From positions 186,001 to 250,000 of the forward strand of contig OZ345353.1 in NCBI GenBank assembly GCA_977006965.1: DNA of 64,000 bases. The letters run 5' to 3'. The notes under the pieces were generated by a model, which had not been told where the DNA came from, did no database searches, and saw nothing but the letters and a program-made list of their open reading frames with translations. The translations under genes were made by a program, and so were the position numbers. Each line of letters opens with the position of its first letter. Position 1 is the stretch's first letter. Source of the DNA: Phymatolithon calcareum. Taxonomy: Eukaryota; Rhodophyta; Florideophyceae; Hapalidiales. This document shows positions 55,131 through 64,000 of this stretch, piece by piece.

Positions 55131-57677
55131 TCATCGCTTGGCAAACAATGCCTCCTTAACAAGCGCCACGGCGTCAAGCACATCTCTATGTGGCCGTCCA
55201 TCATTAACCACCTCCGAGCATCTCGCAAGCGCGTAAATATCCGCAATATCTGAAAGCGCACCTTCAATCTTCATATCAAACGGAACATCAAGGGCCTGTT
55301 TCGCGCTTCTCGCCACAGCCCGATCTGCGCCTGCGACAAAGTACGGTCTTCCGTCCGCCGCATGTGCACGTAATCGTTTTGCCATAGCATCTACAGCACG
55401 TGCCCGCACTGACTGCCCAACAAATACGCCACGCGCACCGGACAGCCCATTCGCGGAGGCCACAGCTTCAGAAATCGTAGGCGCTGGCGGAAGGTTGCGA
55501 AGCGCGGCAACAAGCCAGGCGCGGGGTAGATTCGGGAACTGTCCATTGAGTCGCAACGCTATATTCTGCTTAACAGACGCACGCCCTTGCAAAATGTCGA
55601 GCACGGGTCGTGCAGAGTCCTCACCAGACCGGAAGTCAGTCATCGTGGCATACGCATTATCCTCGCTAACGCACGATTCTGTACGTCCGCGACATCGCCA
55701 TGCCCCGAGCTGGAATACGTGTACGCCACGCTCGCCAGCACGATCGAGATCAAAAACATCAGAAAGACGCAGCGGATGTGCAGACCTGGACGCCCATGCG
55801 AGAAAGAGCGGCCGTTTATACTCGGAGGCAAGCGCGACCGCGGAAGCCACTCCGAACAATCGTTGTGGCAGAGTACCGGAGACATGCGCGAAGATTACGC
55901 CGGTGCCCTCGGCCCAATGCCCGGAGCTTCGTATTCTATCCAACGCACGGACAAGCTCTGGTCGAGCGCGATTGATTTCTGTCAGAACATTGAGAGGGAT
56001 ACCGTAAATGTCATGCAAAAGAGTGTTACGGGCCTCAACAAGCACGGATTCGCGTCTTGATACTGGGAGACGATAGAGAGCTGGGGTTAAACGTGCGTCT
56101 GCAGTTGCGAAGACGTAAGAGGCATCATTGGAAGCAAGTTTGTAGGAGTATACACGCCCTTCTTGCTGCGCTTCGGATTCCCACGCCGGTAGCGCGGCAA
56201 TGGCGAGACGATTGATTTCGATTTCGAGTGCCGGACCGCCGACGAGCTTCTGGTCGCCGGACGCAAACTCTGCGCCGTGGGTAATGTGTGCGGCAGTTTG
56301 GGCGACAAACTGTTTTCGATGTAGACCGCGGCCATGTTCCGTAACACTCCGTTCTAGTCTATTGTACAGGTCGGAGTCATCCCACCCGTACGTCGATATA
56401 CGTTCGTCGTATCCATGAATTGCGCGCAGATCGTCGGTACGAGCCAGTAGGACTCCAGTTAAATGGCGCTCGTTTTCCTGTTGCGCTTCTTCGCGCGCAA
56501 ATGTGTAATAAAAGGGTAATTCCGAAGACTTATTACGAGAGGTAAGCGAATTAGAGTCTTCATCAGCAGTTTGAGATGTCGCCGCGTCGTCGAGTGGTTG
56601 AGATGTTTCTGTCTTCGCGGCTGGTGGTAGGGAGTGAAAGTCCAGAAATCTTGGATTTAGCCTAGTGTCACAGTCAACCTTTAGAGTCCATTCTCCACGC
56701 GCTTGTCGCAAGGCAAGGTTGTATGCATGCGACAGCACCCACGCAGTGGTGTTCTGGACAGTAATGAGAGAAATTCGGTAGTCCTTCGCGGCCTCGACAA
56801 CGGCCATGAGAGGAATGTGAGTATTTTCATTGGTACCCCAGTCGACAAGAACGACCTCGTCGACATTCCAAAGCGCTTCGAGCCAGGTGGGTAGCGCAGT
56901 TTGCAAAAATCCAGTGCGATCCCTGCACGCAGCAATTAGCGAGACACGGATCGGGAAGGCAGAGGGTGGGCCACCGCTGCGCTTCGACACAACGCGGTAA
57001 TCACGCCCGCGCGGAATGACTCGGTTCCGAGCGTTATGTACGTCTTCCAGTTGCACGGGCCTCGAGAACGGCGTCTGATGCCGTAATCGTGTCCGCATGC
57101 GAAAGGGCCAGAACTCTTTAGGTGGGAGCCCATTGCGTATGCGTTGCAAATTTGACTGGACGTCAAGGGCATCAGTGGCTTGCCCATATCCGCGCATGCC
57201 AAACGAGCGCTGCAACAGATAGTAAAGAACGAAAAAGACTGGGAAAAAGAGTAGAACGCCGCCTAAAAGAATGTGCCGGTCGATTCCGCGAGCGCGAGAC
57301 TTAACGGCGACCCGAGCGTCCGCGAAAAGACGTTGGGCAGACTTATTGTGTCGGAGCACAGCCGGCGAGGCAAACTGCGCGCGTCCGCGCTTCCCGGCTG
57401 CAGGATGACGGGCGGAGTGTGGAAGGCCGTGTTCGCGCGGAGAGAAATCCAACCAGGACGGGGATGACGATGTATCGTCGGTACCACCTGTGGAACCAGC
57501 GATGGGTAGCAAGGCGGCAGTGAACTCGCCACCATTACGGGAAGCTCTTCGCACGTGACCAGTGGCGCGGCCGAGAAACGCGTGATAGCTCGAGCTCCTT
57601 CCCTTCATGCTCACCGTTCCGTTTGCGTCGCAGGAGGACGAAGCACGGTCTGTCTCGCTTTGCCAGCCCCTGACCAA
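55131..57677 (-). CDS. Two-domain Golgi glycosyltransferase (GT-A domain plus fucosyltransferase-like domain)
   Basis: 848 residues, or 825 if started at the ATG at 57608. After a Ser/Arg-rich cytosolic tail of ~130 residues comes one membrane anchor (136-156, LLGGVLLFFPVFFVLYYLLQ). The first lumenal domain (~240-480) is GT-A: SLIAACRDRTGFLQTALPTW (246-265), VDEVVLVDWG, LALRQARGEWTLKVDCDTRL (321-340) with DCD (335-337) as the metal-binding DxD, and GYDERISTYGWDDSDLYNRL, the GWxDxD block of beta-1,4-galactosyltransferase-like and chondroitin-polymerase-like enzymes. The second domain (~585-848) resembles bacterial/plant fucosyltransferase-like proteins (GTLPQRLFGVASAVALASEY, then KRPLFLAWA). 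Where relatives have HIRR, this protein has GVFVGQS, so the second domain may be inactive. Likely role: extracellular polysaccharide or glycoprotein synthesis. Confidence 0.78.
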   Translation of the reverse strand: MVRGWQSETDRASSSCDANGTVSMKGRSSSYHAFLGRATGHVRRASRNGGEFTAALLPIAGSTGGTDDTSSSPSWLDFSPREHGLPHSARHPAAGKRGRAQFASPAVLRHNKSAQRLFADARVAVKSRARGIDRHILLGGVLLFFPVFFVLYYLLQRSFGMRGYGQATDALDVQSNLQRIRNGLPPKEFWPFRMRTRLRHQTPFSRPVQLEDVHNARNRVIPRGRDYRVVSKRSGGPPSAFPIRVSLIAACRDRTGFLQTALPTWLEALWNVDEVVLVDWGTNENTHIPLMAVVEAAKDYRISLITVQNTTAWVLSHAYNLALRQARGEWTLKVDCDTRLNPRFLDFHSLPPAAKTETSQPLDDAATSQTADEDSNSLTSRNKSSELPFYYTFAREEAQQENERHLTGVLLARTDDLRAIHGYDERISTYGWDDSDLYNRLERSVTEHGRGLHRKQFVAQTAAHITHGAEFASGDQKLVGGPALEIEINRLAIAALPAWESEAQQEGRVYSYKLASNDASYVFATADARLTPALYRLPVSRRESVLVEARNTLLHDIYGIPLNVLTEINRARPELVRALDRIRSSGHWAEGTGVIFAHVSGTLPQRLFGVASAVALASEYKRPLFLAWASRSAHPLRLSDVFDLDRAGERGVHVFQLGAWRCRGRTESCVSEDNAYATMTDFRSGEDSARPVLDILQGRASVKQNIALRLNGQFPNLPRAWLVAALRNLPPAPTISEAVASANGLSGARGVFVGQSVRARAVDAMAKRLRAHAADGRPYFVAGADRAVARSAKQALDVPFDMKIEGALSDIADIYALARCSEVVNDGRPHRDVLDAVALVKEALFAKR

Positions 57678-58034
57678 AAAGACTTTTTATCCCTTTTGGC
57701 GCGGCGCCGTGATCCAAAACTCCATTGATATCCGACGTGAAAAAAATTATGATCCACTTCCCAGGTCTGGAGAGGAGACCGCAGTGCGTGGCGCCTCACT
57801 GTAAGGAGATGTGCGGGAATAACAAGAATAGGCCACGAGGGGCGGGAAGTGTAAGTGGATACAGTACGTAAAGTATCATAAATTAAGGACTGAAATAGGT
57901 TTTTTTCGGAATGTATGATCCGGGTTAACTAACCAGGACAGAGTACTGTTGTATCCATTCCCTCATCTGAGTTCGGCGCCCCCTTCGCAGTCTCATCGCC
58001 AACGCGAAACCCCGCCACACCCCAAGTCGCTTCC
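57678..58034. promoter_or_regulatory. Divergent promoter, glycosyltransferase and LRR genes
   Basis: 357 bp between two head-to-head starts. Contains TACAGTA at 57860-57866, the inverse of the TACTGTA word seen upstream of LSM1 and ADAT3. Confidence 0.4.
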
Positions 58035-59255
58035 ATGGGCGCCTCCTCAAGCCGCCCCAAGCAAGCTGCGGACGGGCGCTCCATTTCGGCCGAGCGAGAC
58101 CGTCAGCCTGTGCCCTCGCCCCAAGACGATGTCTCCGACGCTGCACCTGTTGCCCCGCAGGCATCTACGGTGAGCGAGGATACGTTAGACAGTTCCGTCA
58201 ACGATGCTCCGAACGGACCCACTGCCATCCCGGATGCTAAAAAAACCGTGCAAGTTATCCGCGTCGACCCAGTCGAGACGTTTGAAGATGATACCAATCA
58301 AACTGGACTCAGTGAATACGAAATGCGGAAGGTTGACCAGTTTTACCATACCCCGTATCGAATGCGCGGTCGTGCCTATAATGAAGCTGCCGAAATAGAC
58401 CGTAAGAAAGCGGAAGAAAAAAGAGCGAAGAAGGAGGAGAAGAAGGCGAAGCGTCGTTCAAAGGGAAAGAAGGGTGTCCAGGAACCGGAGGAGATAGTCA
58501 AGCATACGGTTCCTTGGGCAATTCAGAATGCAAAGCGACTTGGTGTGCTCAATCTTCAAAAGATGGACCTTGAGGCATTTCCCGATGAAATTTTTGATCA
58601 AATGCCCGGCACTGCACGCATTATCAACATTTCAATGAATCGAATGACAGCACTCGACCCCAGGATGTACGACTATGTGCTCGTACAGCGTCTCATTGCG
58701 AACAATAACTTGATCTCCTCCATTCATCCCGGTATCCAGCGCATGACGGCTCTGAAGAAGCTTGATTTGGCAAGGAACAACCTGTCAACCCTCCCCGACA
58801 CCTTCGCCGCGCTGCGTCAGCTTGAGCTTGTCGATCTCAGTCACAACAAATTGGAATCTCTGCCGCCATCATTTGCAGAACTCGACCTCACCGATCTTAA
58901 CCTCATGGGTAATCTGTTCACCGTTGCACCACCGGAGATAGAGCCCATGGAGGGTTTGCTGGATTTGAATCTCAGCAACAATAAGTTGAGTGAAGTTCCA
59001 CAGACATGGATGTCTCTGTCCCGCTTAATTTCGCTCAGATTGGACAACAATAACATATCCGATTTCCCCGCTGTCGTTCTACAACTCTGTCCAGACCTTA
59101 CGACTCTCCGACTTCGCGGAAACCCTATCAAAATGTCGGTGCTAGAGGCGATGAGCACGTATCAATTGTGGGACGATCGTCGTCGCATGCATCTCAAGCG
59201 ACAGGTCGATGCCGGCACCATCAGCCTCGATGAAATGGCCCCCGCAGATAGGTAG
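58035..59255 (+). CDS. LRRC57-like leucine-rich repeat protein, probably N-myristoylated
   Basis: 406 residues. The N-terminus MGASSSRP is a strong N-myristoylation signal (Gly2, Ser6). A disordered acidic region (~10-85), a conserved-looking FYHTPYRMRGRAYNEA block (~102-117) and a lysine/glutamate-rich coil (~125-150) follow. Leucine-rich repeats then run from ~172 to ~375, with consensus pieces such as LKKLDLARNNLSTLPDTF, LELVDLSHNKLESLPPSF, LLDLNLSNNKLSEVPQTW and LISLRLDNNNISDFPAVV, closing with LTTLRLRGNPIKMSVLEAM. The end (YQLWDDRRRMHLKRQVD) resembles the capping tail of LRRC57, whose animal member is also myristoylated. Its biochemical role is not established. The N-terminal extension is longer than in animal LRRC57. 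It is convergent with ERG2. Confidence 0.82.
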   Translation: MGASSSRPKQAADGRSISAERDRQPVPSPQDDVSDAAPVAPQASTVSEDTLDSSVNDAPNGPTAIPDAKKTVQVIRVDPVETFEDDTNQTGLSEYEMRKVDQFYHTPYRMRGRAYNEAAEIDRKKAEEKRAKKEEKKAKRRSKGKKGVQEPEEIVKHTVPWAIQNAKRLGVLNLQKMDLEAFPDEIFDQMPGTARIINISMNRMTALDPRMYDYVLVQRLIANNNLISSIHPGIQRMTALKKLDLARNNLSTLPDTFAALRQLELVDLSHNKLESLPPSFAELDLTDLNLMGNLFTVAPPEIEPMEGLLDLNLSNNKLSEVPQTWMSLSRLISLRLDNNNISDFPAVVLQLCPDLTTLRLRGNPIKMSVLEAMSTYQLWDDRRRMHLKRQVDAGTISLDEMAPADR

Positions 59256-59803
59256 ATGCATATCGTCATACACGTTGAGTATGCCTACTCTGCGTCCTTG
59301 GATGTTCGACCACTGCGGTGGCAGTGAGGTGGGTGAAAGATGCGGAACTGTGTCGGTCGCGATGTTGCATGGAAGCGTGCATACATGTTTGGTGCGTTGT
59401 ACAGCAGCAGAGCATGTGCTTCTGCTACTCATCTCGAGGGCGTACGATCGTGGCGTGGTTATTTTCCGTGAGAAGTGGAGAAAACGACTATTTCCGACGC
59501 CGTCTTTGGGTTTTTTTGAATAGGACCTGAATGAAAATTAGTTTTCTGGTCTCAGTTTTTCGTCAAGCTCGTTCAGCACAAGTGGAATCGGATTGCATGT
59601 AATTCCCTAGTCCCATTGCGGTGAATGGTATTCTAACGTATTCCTTCCTGTAGTTCCTCACTTACTAGATTGACTTTCTTTTCCAGTAGTAGTAGTAGTC
59701 CCCTCTTTTTCTTTGCTACATTATGAATAAACTTCGAAAGAACTACTGTACATTTGTTGACGTGCACCATCCGGAAGTCTGCAGTGCTCAGTGAGACAGC
59801 GTG
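59256..59803. other. Convergent 3' region of the LRR and ERG2 genes
   Basis: No gene. A (AGT)n tract is at about 59684-59698, and ATGAATAAA, a possible polyadenylation signal for the LRR gene, lies at 59723-59731. Confidence 0.45.
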
Positions 59804-60602
59804 TCATACTTTCCCTTGCATGAGCTCAGTGACTATCCCGACGAGTGCAATGCGCGCCGTCTGGTAAAGAGAATAAAAGTCGAGAGTGCTGAAGAGGCAG
59901 TCCGCAAGACCAAACGGAAGCATGGCGAGCATATTGCCTTGCGCATACTCCAACGCCCAAGCTTCGTCGGGCATTTTGTATTGCTTGGAAGTACCGCGCG
60001 GTAGAAAGTGCTGATCCCCAGGACGATAGATCTCCTTCCTTGTGGATCCTGCAGAGAAAGCCCACTGCTCACCGTGGAGCATAGTGAAGTAATCATCGGC
60101 CATGAAACGTCCGCTATATATCGCGGGACGCAGAAAGTGAGCGCAAACCGGATCGCCGATGTCAGGCGAAAAGATAAATTCAGATATCAGACGTGAGTAG
60201 ACGAAAACAGTACGAATTGTGGAGGCTACACACATATAAATCCTGTACTTACGTATGCCCTTCGGTGCCGACTGCAGTTCCGAAAATGATGACGTATTCG
60301 GTGAATGAGAAATGAAGCACTTTCATGGCACCCATGGCGCCTCCAGCATTATTCAGAATCCACGGACCGTCTGTCATGATATGAGGGCCGAAATCGAGCT
60401 TGAGGGCACGCACGACATCGTCAATGGTACTATCGACTGTCCCGTTCGCTTCGCGGTTCTGGATGATGGCGTTACGCGCAATGGCATGCATGGCATTTGC
60501 GGAGAAGACCGAGTCGGCGGTGTAGGCCCGCGCTGAGAGAAGCACGGCGATCAGGGCGGCAACAACGGAACCTACATACCACGGAGAGCTTTTCAGATCC
60601 AT
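59804..60602 (-). CDS. ERG2: C-8 sterol isomerase (ERG2/sigma-1-receptor family), one intron
   Basis: Two exons: 60602-60253 and 60113-59804. The 139-bp intron (60252-60114) starts GTAAGT and ends TATAG. The join is in frame, splits one Thr codon after its second base, and links GTEGH to GRFMADDYFTML, giving the family's hallmark GTEGHTGR region. The product has 219 residues, about the length of yeast Erg2 (222). A membrane anchor lies at ~8-28 (WYVGSVVAALIAVLLSARAY). The cupin-like body shows ADDYFTMLHGEQWAFSAGST, EIYRPGDQHFLPRGTSKQY, AWALEYAQGNMLAMLPFGLA and DCLFSTLDFYSLYQTARIA. Erg2 moves the sterol ring double bond from C8 to C7 at the ER membrane. Animal sigma-1 receptor shares the fold without activity. 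The acidic residues around the ligand pocket (D in YRPGDQH, E in ALEYA) are present, favouring an enzyme. Confidence 0.93.
60114..60252 (-). other. Spliceosomal intron of ERG2
   Basis: 139 bp, GTAAGT donor and TAG acceptor, phase 2. The reading either side is collinear with the family. This is the only intron in the window I can define to the base. Confidence 0.92.
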
Positions 60603-61149
60603 GGGGCTGTTTCACAGGTTCGCCCCGAGAGAATCTACTGCAGTTCGAACGTTGGGCTGATGATGGAGATCCGTATCGGGGCTAAATATGTTATGACGTC
60701 TCGGTTTGGCACAGCCGCAGTGGAGGCGGTTTGCAATTGAAAAGGATTATTGAGCACTTTTATGATTTTCTAAATGGGTCAAACGGTGCGGAAAATAATG
60801 GGCCAGAAGGAAATCATTGCTGTACAAATGCATCTATTTTTGATGCGAGTTAGATTCTGATTTATTTTCACAGCTGTGTATCTATGAGATAGCCGTTGAA
60901 AACCCAACGGACAGTAGCCTTCGACGTCCGCGTTTCATACTGTATCATACAGATTCTTTTTTCGAAACGTCGTTATAGTAAGTTGTCTATTTCCCCTACG
61001 CCAGGGGGCTCCAGGTTTAATACTACTGTAAGGACCAGTTAGGTCATCGTTTGCAGCGTCTATCATATACCGGGAGATCGCATCTCCGAGTTCCCTAACA
61101 CGAACAACGACACTCCCATCGCAAGAGCACATAAGAACACATCTCAATA
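60603..61149. other. ERG2 upstream region
   Basis: No gene. TACTGTA lies at 61024-61030. A minus-strand frame at 60935-61273 overlaps the LINE remnant and is not accepted. Confidence 0.4.
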
Positions 61150-62080
61150 TCATAGTGAAGATACATGCTGTCTTCACGGGCAAGCGTTTCCTATTTCCCG
61201 CACAGACGACTTTACTTATCCTGGATAAACATTCTGAAAGCCCTACGCATCTACAAGTAGTTGATCCAACCAAGATAGGAATACGCTATTCACCTCACAC
61301 CGTGGACATCAGAAGTACAAGAAGTTATCAAAAGAAGTAGAAAGAACCTTCTTCTGCCAAGTTTTCGGTAGTATTGTAAGTGGAAAGATCGAGCGGTTCC
61401 GACTGCTGTGCAGTATCCAACCACCTGTACACAGGAGAGAAATTTTAGCGTTCAGGATGCTGCGACGAGGAAAGGCAAGAAAGCTTGCTATTTTGTCCAA
61501 ACCAAGGGAAGAGCGAAACTCCAAAGAGTTTCAGAGGACGAGTCAGGATATTGCCGCGATGGTGCAAAAGAACAGTTTATGGCCCCCTTCAAACATATGC
61601 AGGAAGGGAAATCCCCAGGTCAACTCCGACGAGTACTGTTTGCAAATGAAGGGGCACGGCTCGAAGCAAGAAGAAAGAGAAAAATTTTCGTACGACAAAC
61701 CAGACGCTATTCCGGCCATCCTCAGGTTTGCCAAGGTGCGACATCAACAGCTGGCCACAAAATACGCAAGCGGCAGGTTACCTCAAGTGAGCACAGCACT
61801 TATATCGGATACATTCGGGGCGACAGTCGAGCATCACCTGGAGACCGTTCGTAAGAACCTAGAAAAGTATGAACTGGACTCTGGAGAAACGTTAACAGCG
61901 GAAAAGGCACTAGACTCCCTACTACTCTACAGCATCACCATAATTGATAATATGGAAAACGAGGAGTCCCTGTATTACGGACCAAGCGATATACTAGAAT
62001 GAACAAGTACAGAAAAGCTGCTCCGGTACAGTTTAGGAGTGTTACTGAGGGTTTTTTTTAAAATAAACAACTACAGTAAT
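61150..62080 (+). mobile_element. Diverged LINE fragment, same broad family as 36409-37341
   Basis: Across a frame change near 61460 the plus strand reads like the C-terminal part of the other LINE copies. TLFTSHRGHQKYKKLSKEVE then FFCQVFGS and ERFRLLCSIQPPVHRRE align with ALHVTPMTNRLLSAIESAEG, FYKKVFGK and DRIRVLCRLGPPKMRRRH. The downstream frame (61457-61999) is a charged helical tail like theirs. The 3' end (GTTACTGAGGGTTTTTTTTAAAATAAACAAC) also matches the family's terminus. It is much older than the other copies. Confidence 0.65.
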
Positions 62081-62280
62081 CAGTTGCTTCAAGAAAATTC
62101 TTCAACTAACATTTTTTCCGGCTGTGACTATAAATACTTTAGGACCCTATTGCCTACTTGAACATTAAAACGCAAAGAGCCATTCTAAAGAGTCGACATA
62201 TCTGCCGAGATGTTCATCCGTCAATCATGAAACATACATTGAGGTAGAAGAACGGTACACAACTGATGATGATGACGAGG
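62081..62280. other. Short spacer between two LINE remnants
   Basis: No gene. A GAT-rich run occurs near 62260-62280. Confidence 0.4.
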
Positions 62281-62284
62281 ATTG

Positions 62285-63400
62285 CTTTATTCCCCTAAGA
62301 AGGCTTCACTTGATTCCACTTTATGAGGTGGGAAACGTTCGTCATAGCCGATTCGATATCTTGGTTTGGAATATCGCCAAGGAGAGAGGAGTATTTTCTG
62401 GGTGAGCATTGTAGTCTTATCTTGCGGACGAGCCTCTTCTCATCCATGCTTAAAACGTATCCTAACCATCCCCAGTCAACGTCCTTAATCGATTTTATCA
62501 CCGGCAAGGAGGGCCCTCTTGCTTCTCCGGCTATCGTTCTTTTTCGTCATGGCGGCCAGCATATTCGATGCGGTACCGTTAAGTTTTTTCAGGATTGAAT
62601 TCCTAATATTCCAGGACTCACATCCATTTATCAAAGCCGAGACAACCGAGGCTCTCCAGAGACGTAAACGAAGCGGGAGCGGTAGTGATGTGTTCGTGAG
62701 TAGTCTATAGAGTCTTTTGTAACGTGATTTAGCAATTTCGATACGATAGGTAACGGGCGTCATAGGGTCTGCTGCTCCTGATTGCATTGTTTCCAAGCAC
62801 TTGAAGTCCATTACATTCTCAAGAGTTTCAGTTCCTATTTTCACCTTTTCCATTTCGTTGAGCAGCTCATCTTGTTTCTTACGACGGACAATCTTGTCTG
62901 CCGCAGATCCGTACCTGCTGAGCACCTTCGGCTTTGTTGCTGATATGAAACCCCAATGTTCATCGTTAAGGCAAAGAGGCTCGCGCACCTCCCCATCAAA
63001 GTACTGTACTGATATTCTTTTTTCTGCTCGGTTATTCTCTCGGACAACTTGGCAAGCGTGCCAATCAAAGACCCCCTTGTCGTCCCATTTGCGTAAGGCC
63101 AGAATTGTTCCGACAGATGGGGATCCATACTCATCGACAGCTGCGACACTGGGGAGAGGACGACAATGTAAGCGTTCGTGGGTTGCCAGTGATGCCTTGT
63201 ATGGAAAATCTCTGTCGTAGCTTTCGCAAGTAAATTCAAATTCCATTTCCGCTACATCCTGCTCAGCTGCCAATGCATCCTCAGCAACTAGCTTGAGTGG
63301 GCTACAGTAACGGCTTGGCACCGGGTTGACAGAGCCAAGTCCCAGTTCGCCCAACACTGTTGATTTCTGTGTCTTTTCTGCTCTGCCACTCTGTTGGCTT
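62285..63400 (-). mobile_element. LINE remnant of a second lineage, with C2H2 finger and Tudor/chromo-like insert
   Basis: The minus-strand frame 63357-62485 (290 codons) encodes the C-terminal part of a LINE reverse transcriptase. Between the palm and thumb segments lie a zinc-finger-like run (C-x8-Y-x7-H-x3-H-C, around FPYKASLATHERLHC) and a beta-rich block (DWHACQVVRENNRAEKRISV then QYFDG) resembling Tudor/chromo folds. The usual post-palm text follows: KIGTETLENVMDFKCLETMQ, YRIEIAKSRYKRLYRLLTNT and SVVSALINGCESWNIRNSIL. Further readable sequence continues to about 62295 (GYVLSMDEKRLVRKIRL). The 5' part with the YADD motif is absent. It is distinct in sequence from the LINEs at 36-44 kb. 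Confidence 0.8.
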
Positions 63401-64000
63401 CTACTTTGACGTAGCTATCAAAAAGCAAATTTAACAAGGTGACAGCCGCCAGAAAATGAGTGGAGTAATCACACACACAGAGACTACTCCAACCATGGCC
63501 CCTGTAACAACCTGTGCATGCAATGCCGCGTTTAGTGTCCAAGTCCGGTGCGCGCGCCCCTCTTGACAAGTTGTCAAGACAAAAGTATGGCGATGTCACT
63601 CAGTCGGAGAGATCCCCCGATGAGTGCTGCCTTTATTGAGTGTGTGCGGACAGACTTCCAAGAATTTATGTATCCTACAACCGCCCCCTAATTAAGCAGC
63701 GCTGAGACCCAGGGTCTTTTTTTTTTTTTAGTAGTATTTTATTAAACGCTCTCAGTAACACTCTTTAGACTGTAAGGGAGATGCGTTTCAGTTGCTACAG
63801 CCTTGTAGCATAGTATAACATTCATATATGCTTCTTCCACAATCTTGTATATCGTGGCCCTAGCTGCAAAAACCCACATCGGACGGATGTGGGAAAAGCT
63901 TAGAGTCCTCTATGCGCTCAGCGGCGATTCGAGCTCGCAATTCTTATCCTTTGTTTTTCTATTCCATGTCCTCGTAAAAGGCACTGATAAAGAAGAGTAG
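63401..64000. other. Intergenic to window end; one strong hairpin
   Basis: No gene seen. A T-run lies at 63718-63729. CCCACATC (63873-63880), loop GGACG, GATGTGGG (63886-63893) forms an 8-bp perfect stem. Confidence 0.5.

Noticed and set aside
55495-56060. Plus-strand frames up to 170 codons within the two-domain glycosyltransferase
   Set aside because: Antisense to a conserved reading frame; Arg/Ser-rich and without domains.
63873-63893. Hairpin resembling a bacterial terminator
   Set aside because: Not followed by a T-run, no gene upstream, and the genome is eukaryotic.

Overview
This is nuclear DNA of a eukaryote. The clearly identifiable genes (PWP1, the tRNA deaminase subunit ADAT3, LSM1, a KDEL-terminated prenylcysteine oxidase, an ERG2-type sterol isomerase, Golgi-type glycosyltransferases) are all eukaryotic. 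Most are single uninterrupted frames; the one intron I can place securely is 139 bp with GTAAGT...TAG borders. Compact intron-poor genes in gene-poor, transposon-rich DNA would suit a florideophyte red alga (Chondrus- or Gracilaria-like). That assignment is inference and nothing in the window proves it.

Layout. 1-22.7 kb is a transposon graveyard with no gene I would call intact: two 100-bp-period repeats, a decayed membrane-protein frame (4.3-5.0 kb), a decayed unknown frame (6.2-7.0 kb), a Ty3/gypsy integrase remnant on the minus strand (7.9-8.9 kb), a 739-bp TTAA-flanked inverted-repeat element (9.3-10.1 kb), an unknown multi-exon or decayed gene (11.4-13.3 kb), a broken CACTA/Plavaka-like transposase (14.8-17.6 kb), a ~1.75-kb fold-back element (18.7-20.5 kb) and a small inverted-repeat element (20.5-20.9 kb).

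22.8-30.9 kb is a gene island: a mitochondrial-type single-TM coiled-coil protein, a type II HxRRGD glycosyltransferase, PWP1, ADAT3, LSM1 and a small protein. 30.84-41.79 kb is a tandem segmental duplication. Unit 1 is about 4.15 kb. Unit 2 is about 6.8 kb because it has taken up two LINE fragments, a hAT element with a perfect 8-bp target duplication, and a further ~745-bp insert. The duplication breakpoint lies inside a gene for a six-TM protein, so the left copy is a truncated chimera and the right copy (41.4-42.6 kb) is intact. A third, more diverged intact copy lies inverted at 47.2-48.3 kb.

48.9-60.6 kb is a second gene island: prenylcysteine oxidase, a nuclear-looking DUF7168-like protein, a two-domain Golgi glycosyltransferase, an N-myristoylated LRRC57-like protein and a spliced ERG2. 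61-63.4 kb returns to LINE remnants of two lineages, one carrying a C2H2 finger and a Tudor/chromo-like insert.

The genes do not form one pathway. Two Golgi glycosyltransferases suggest extracellular polysaccharide or glycoprotein synthesis, while ERG2 and prenylcysteine oxidase both handle isoprenoid-derived substrates. The most novel items are the six-TM family, the duplication that made a chimeric member of it, and a block inside the duplication that has diverged far less than its flanks.
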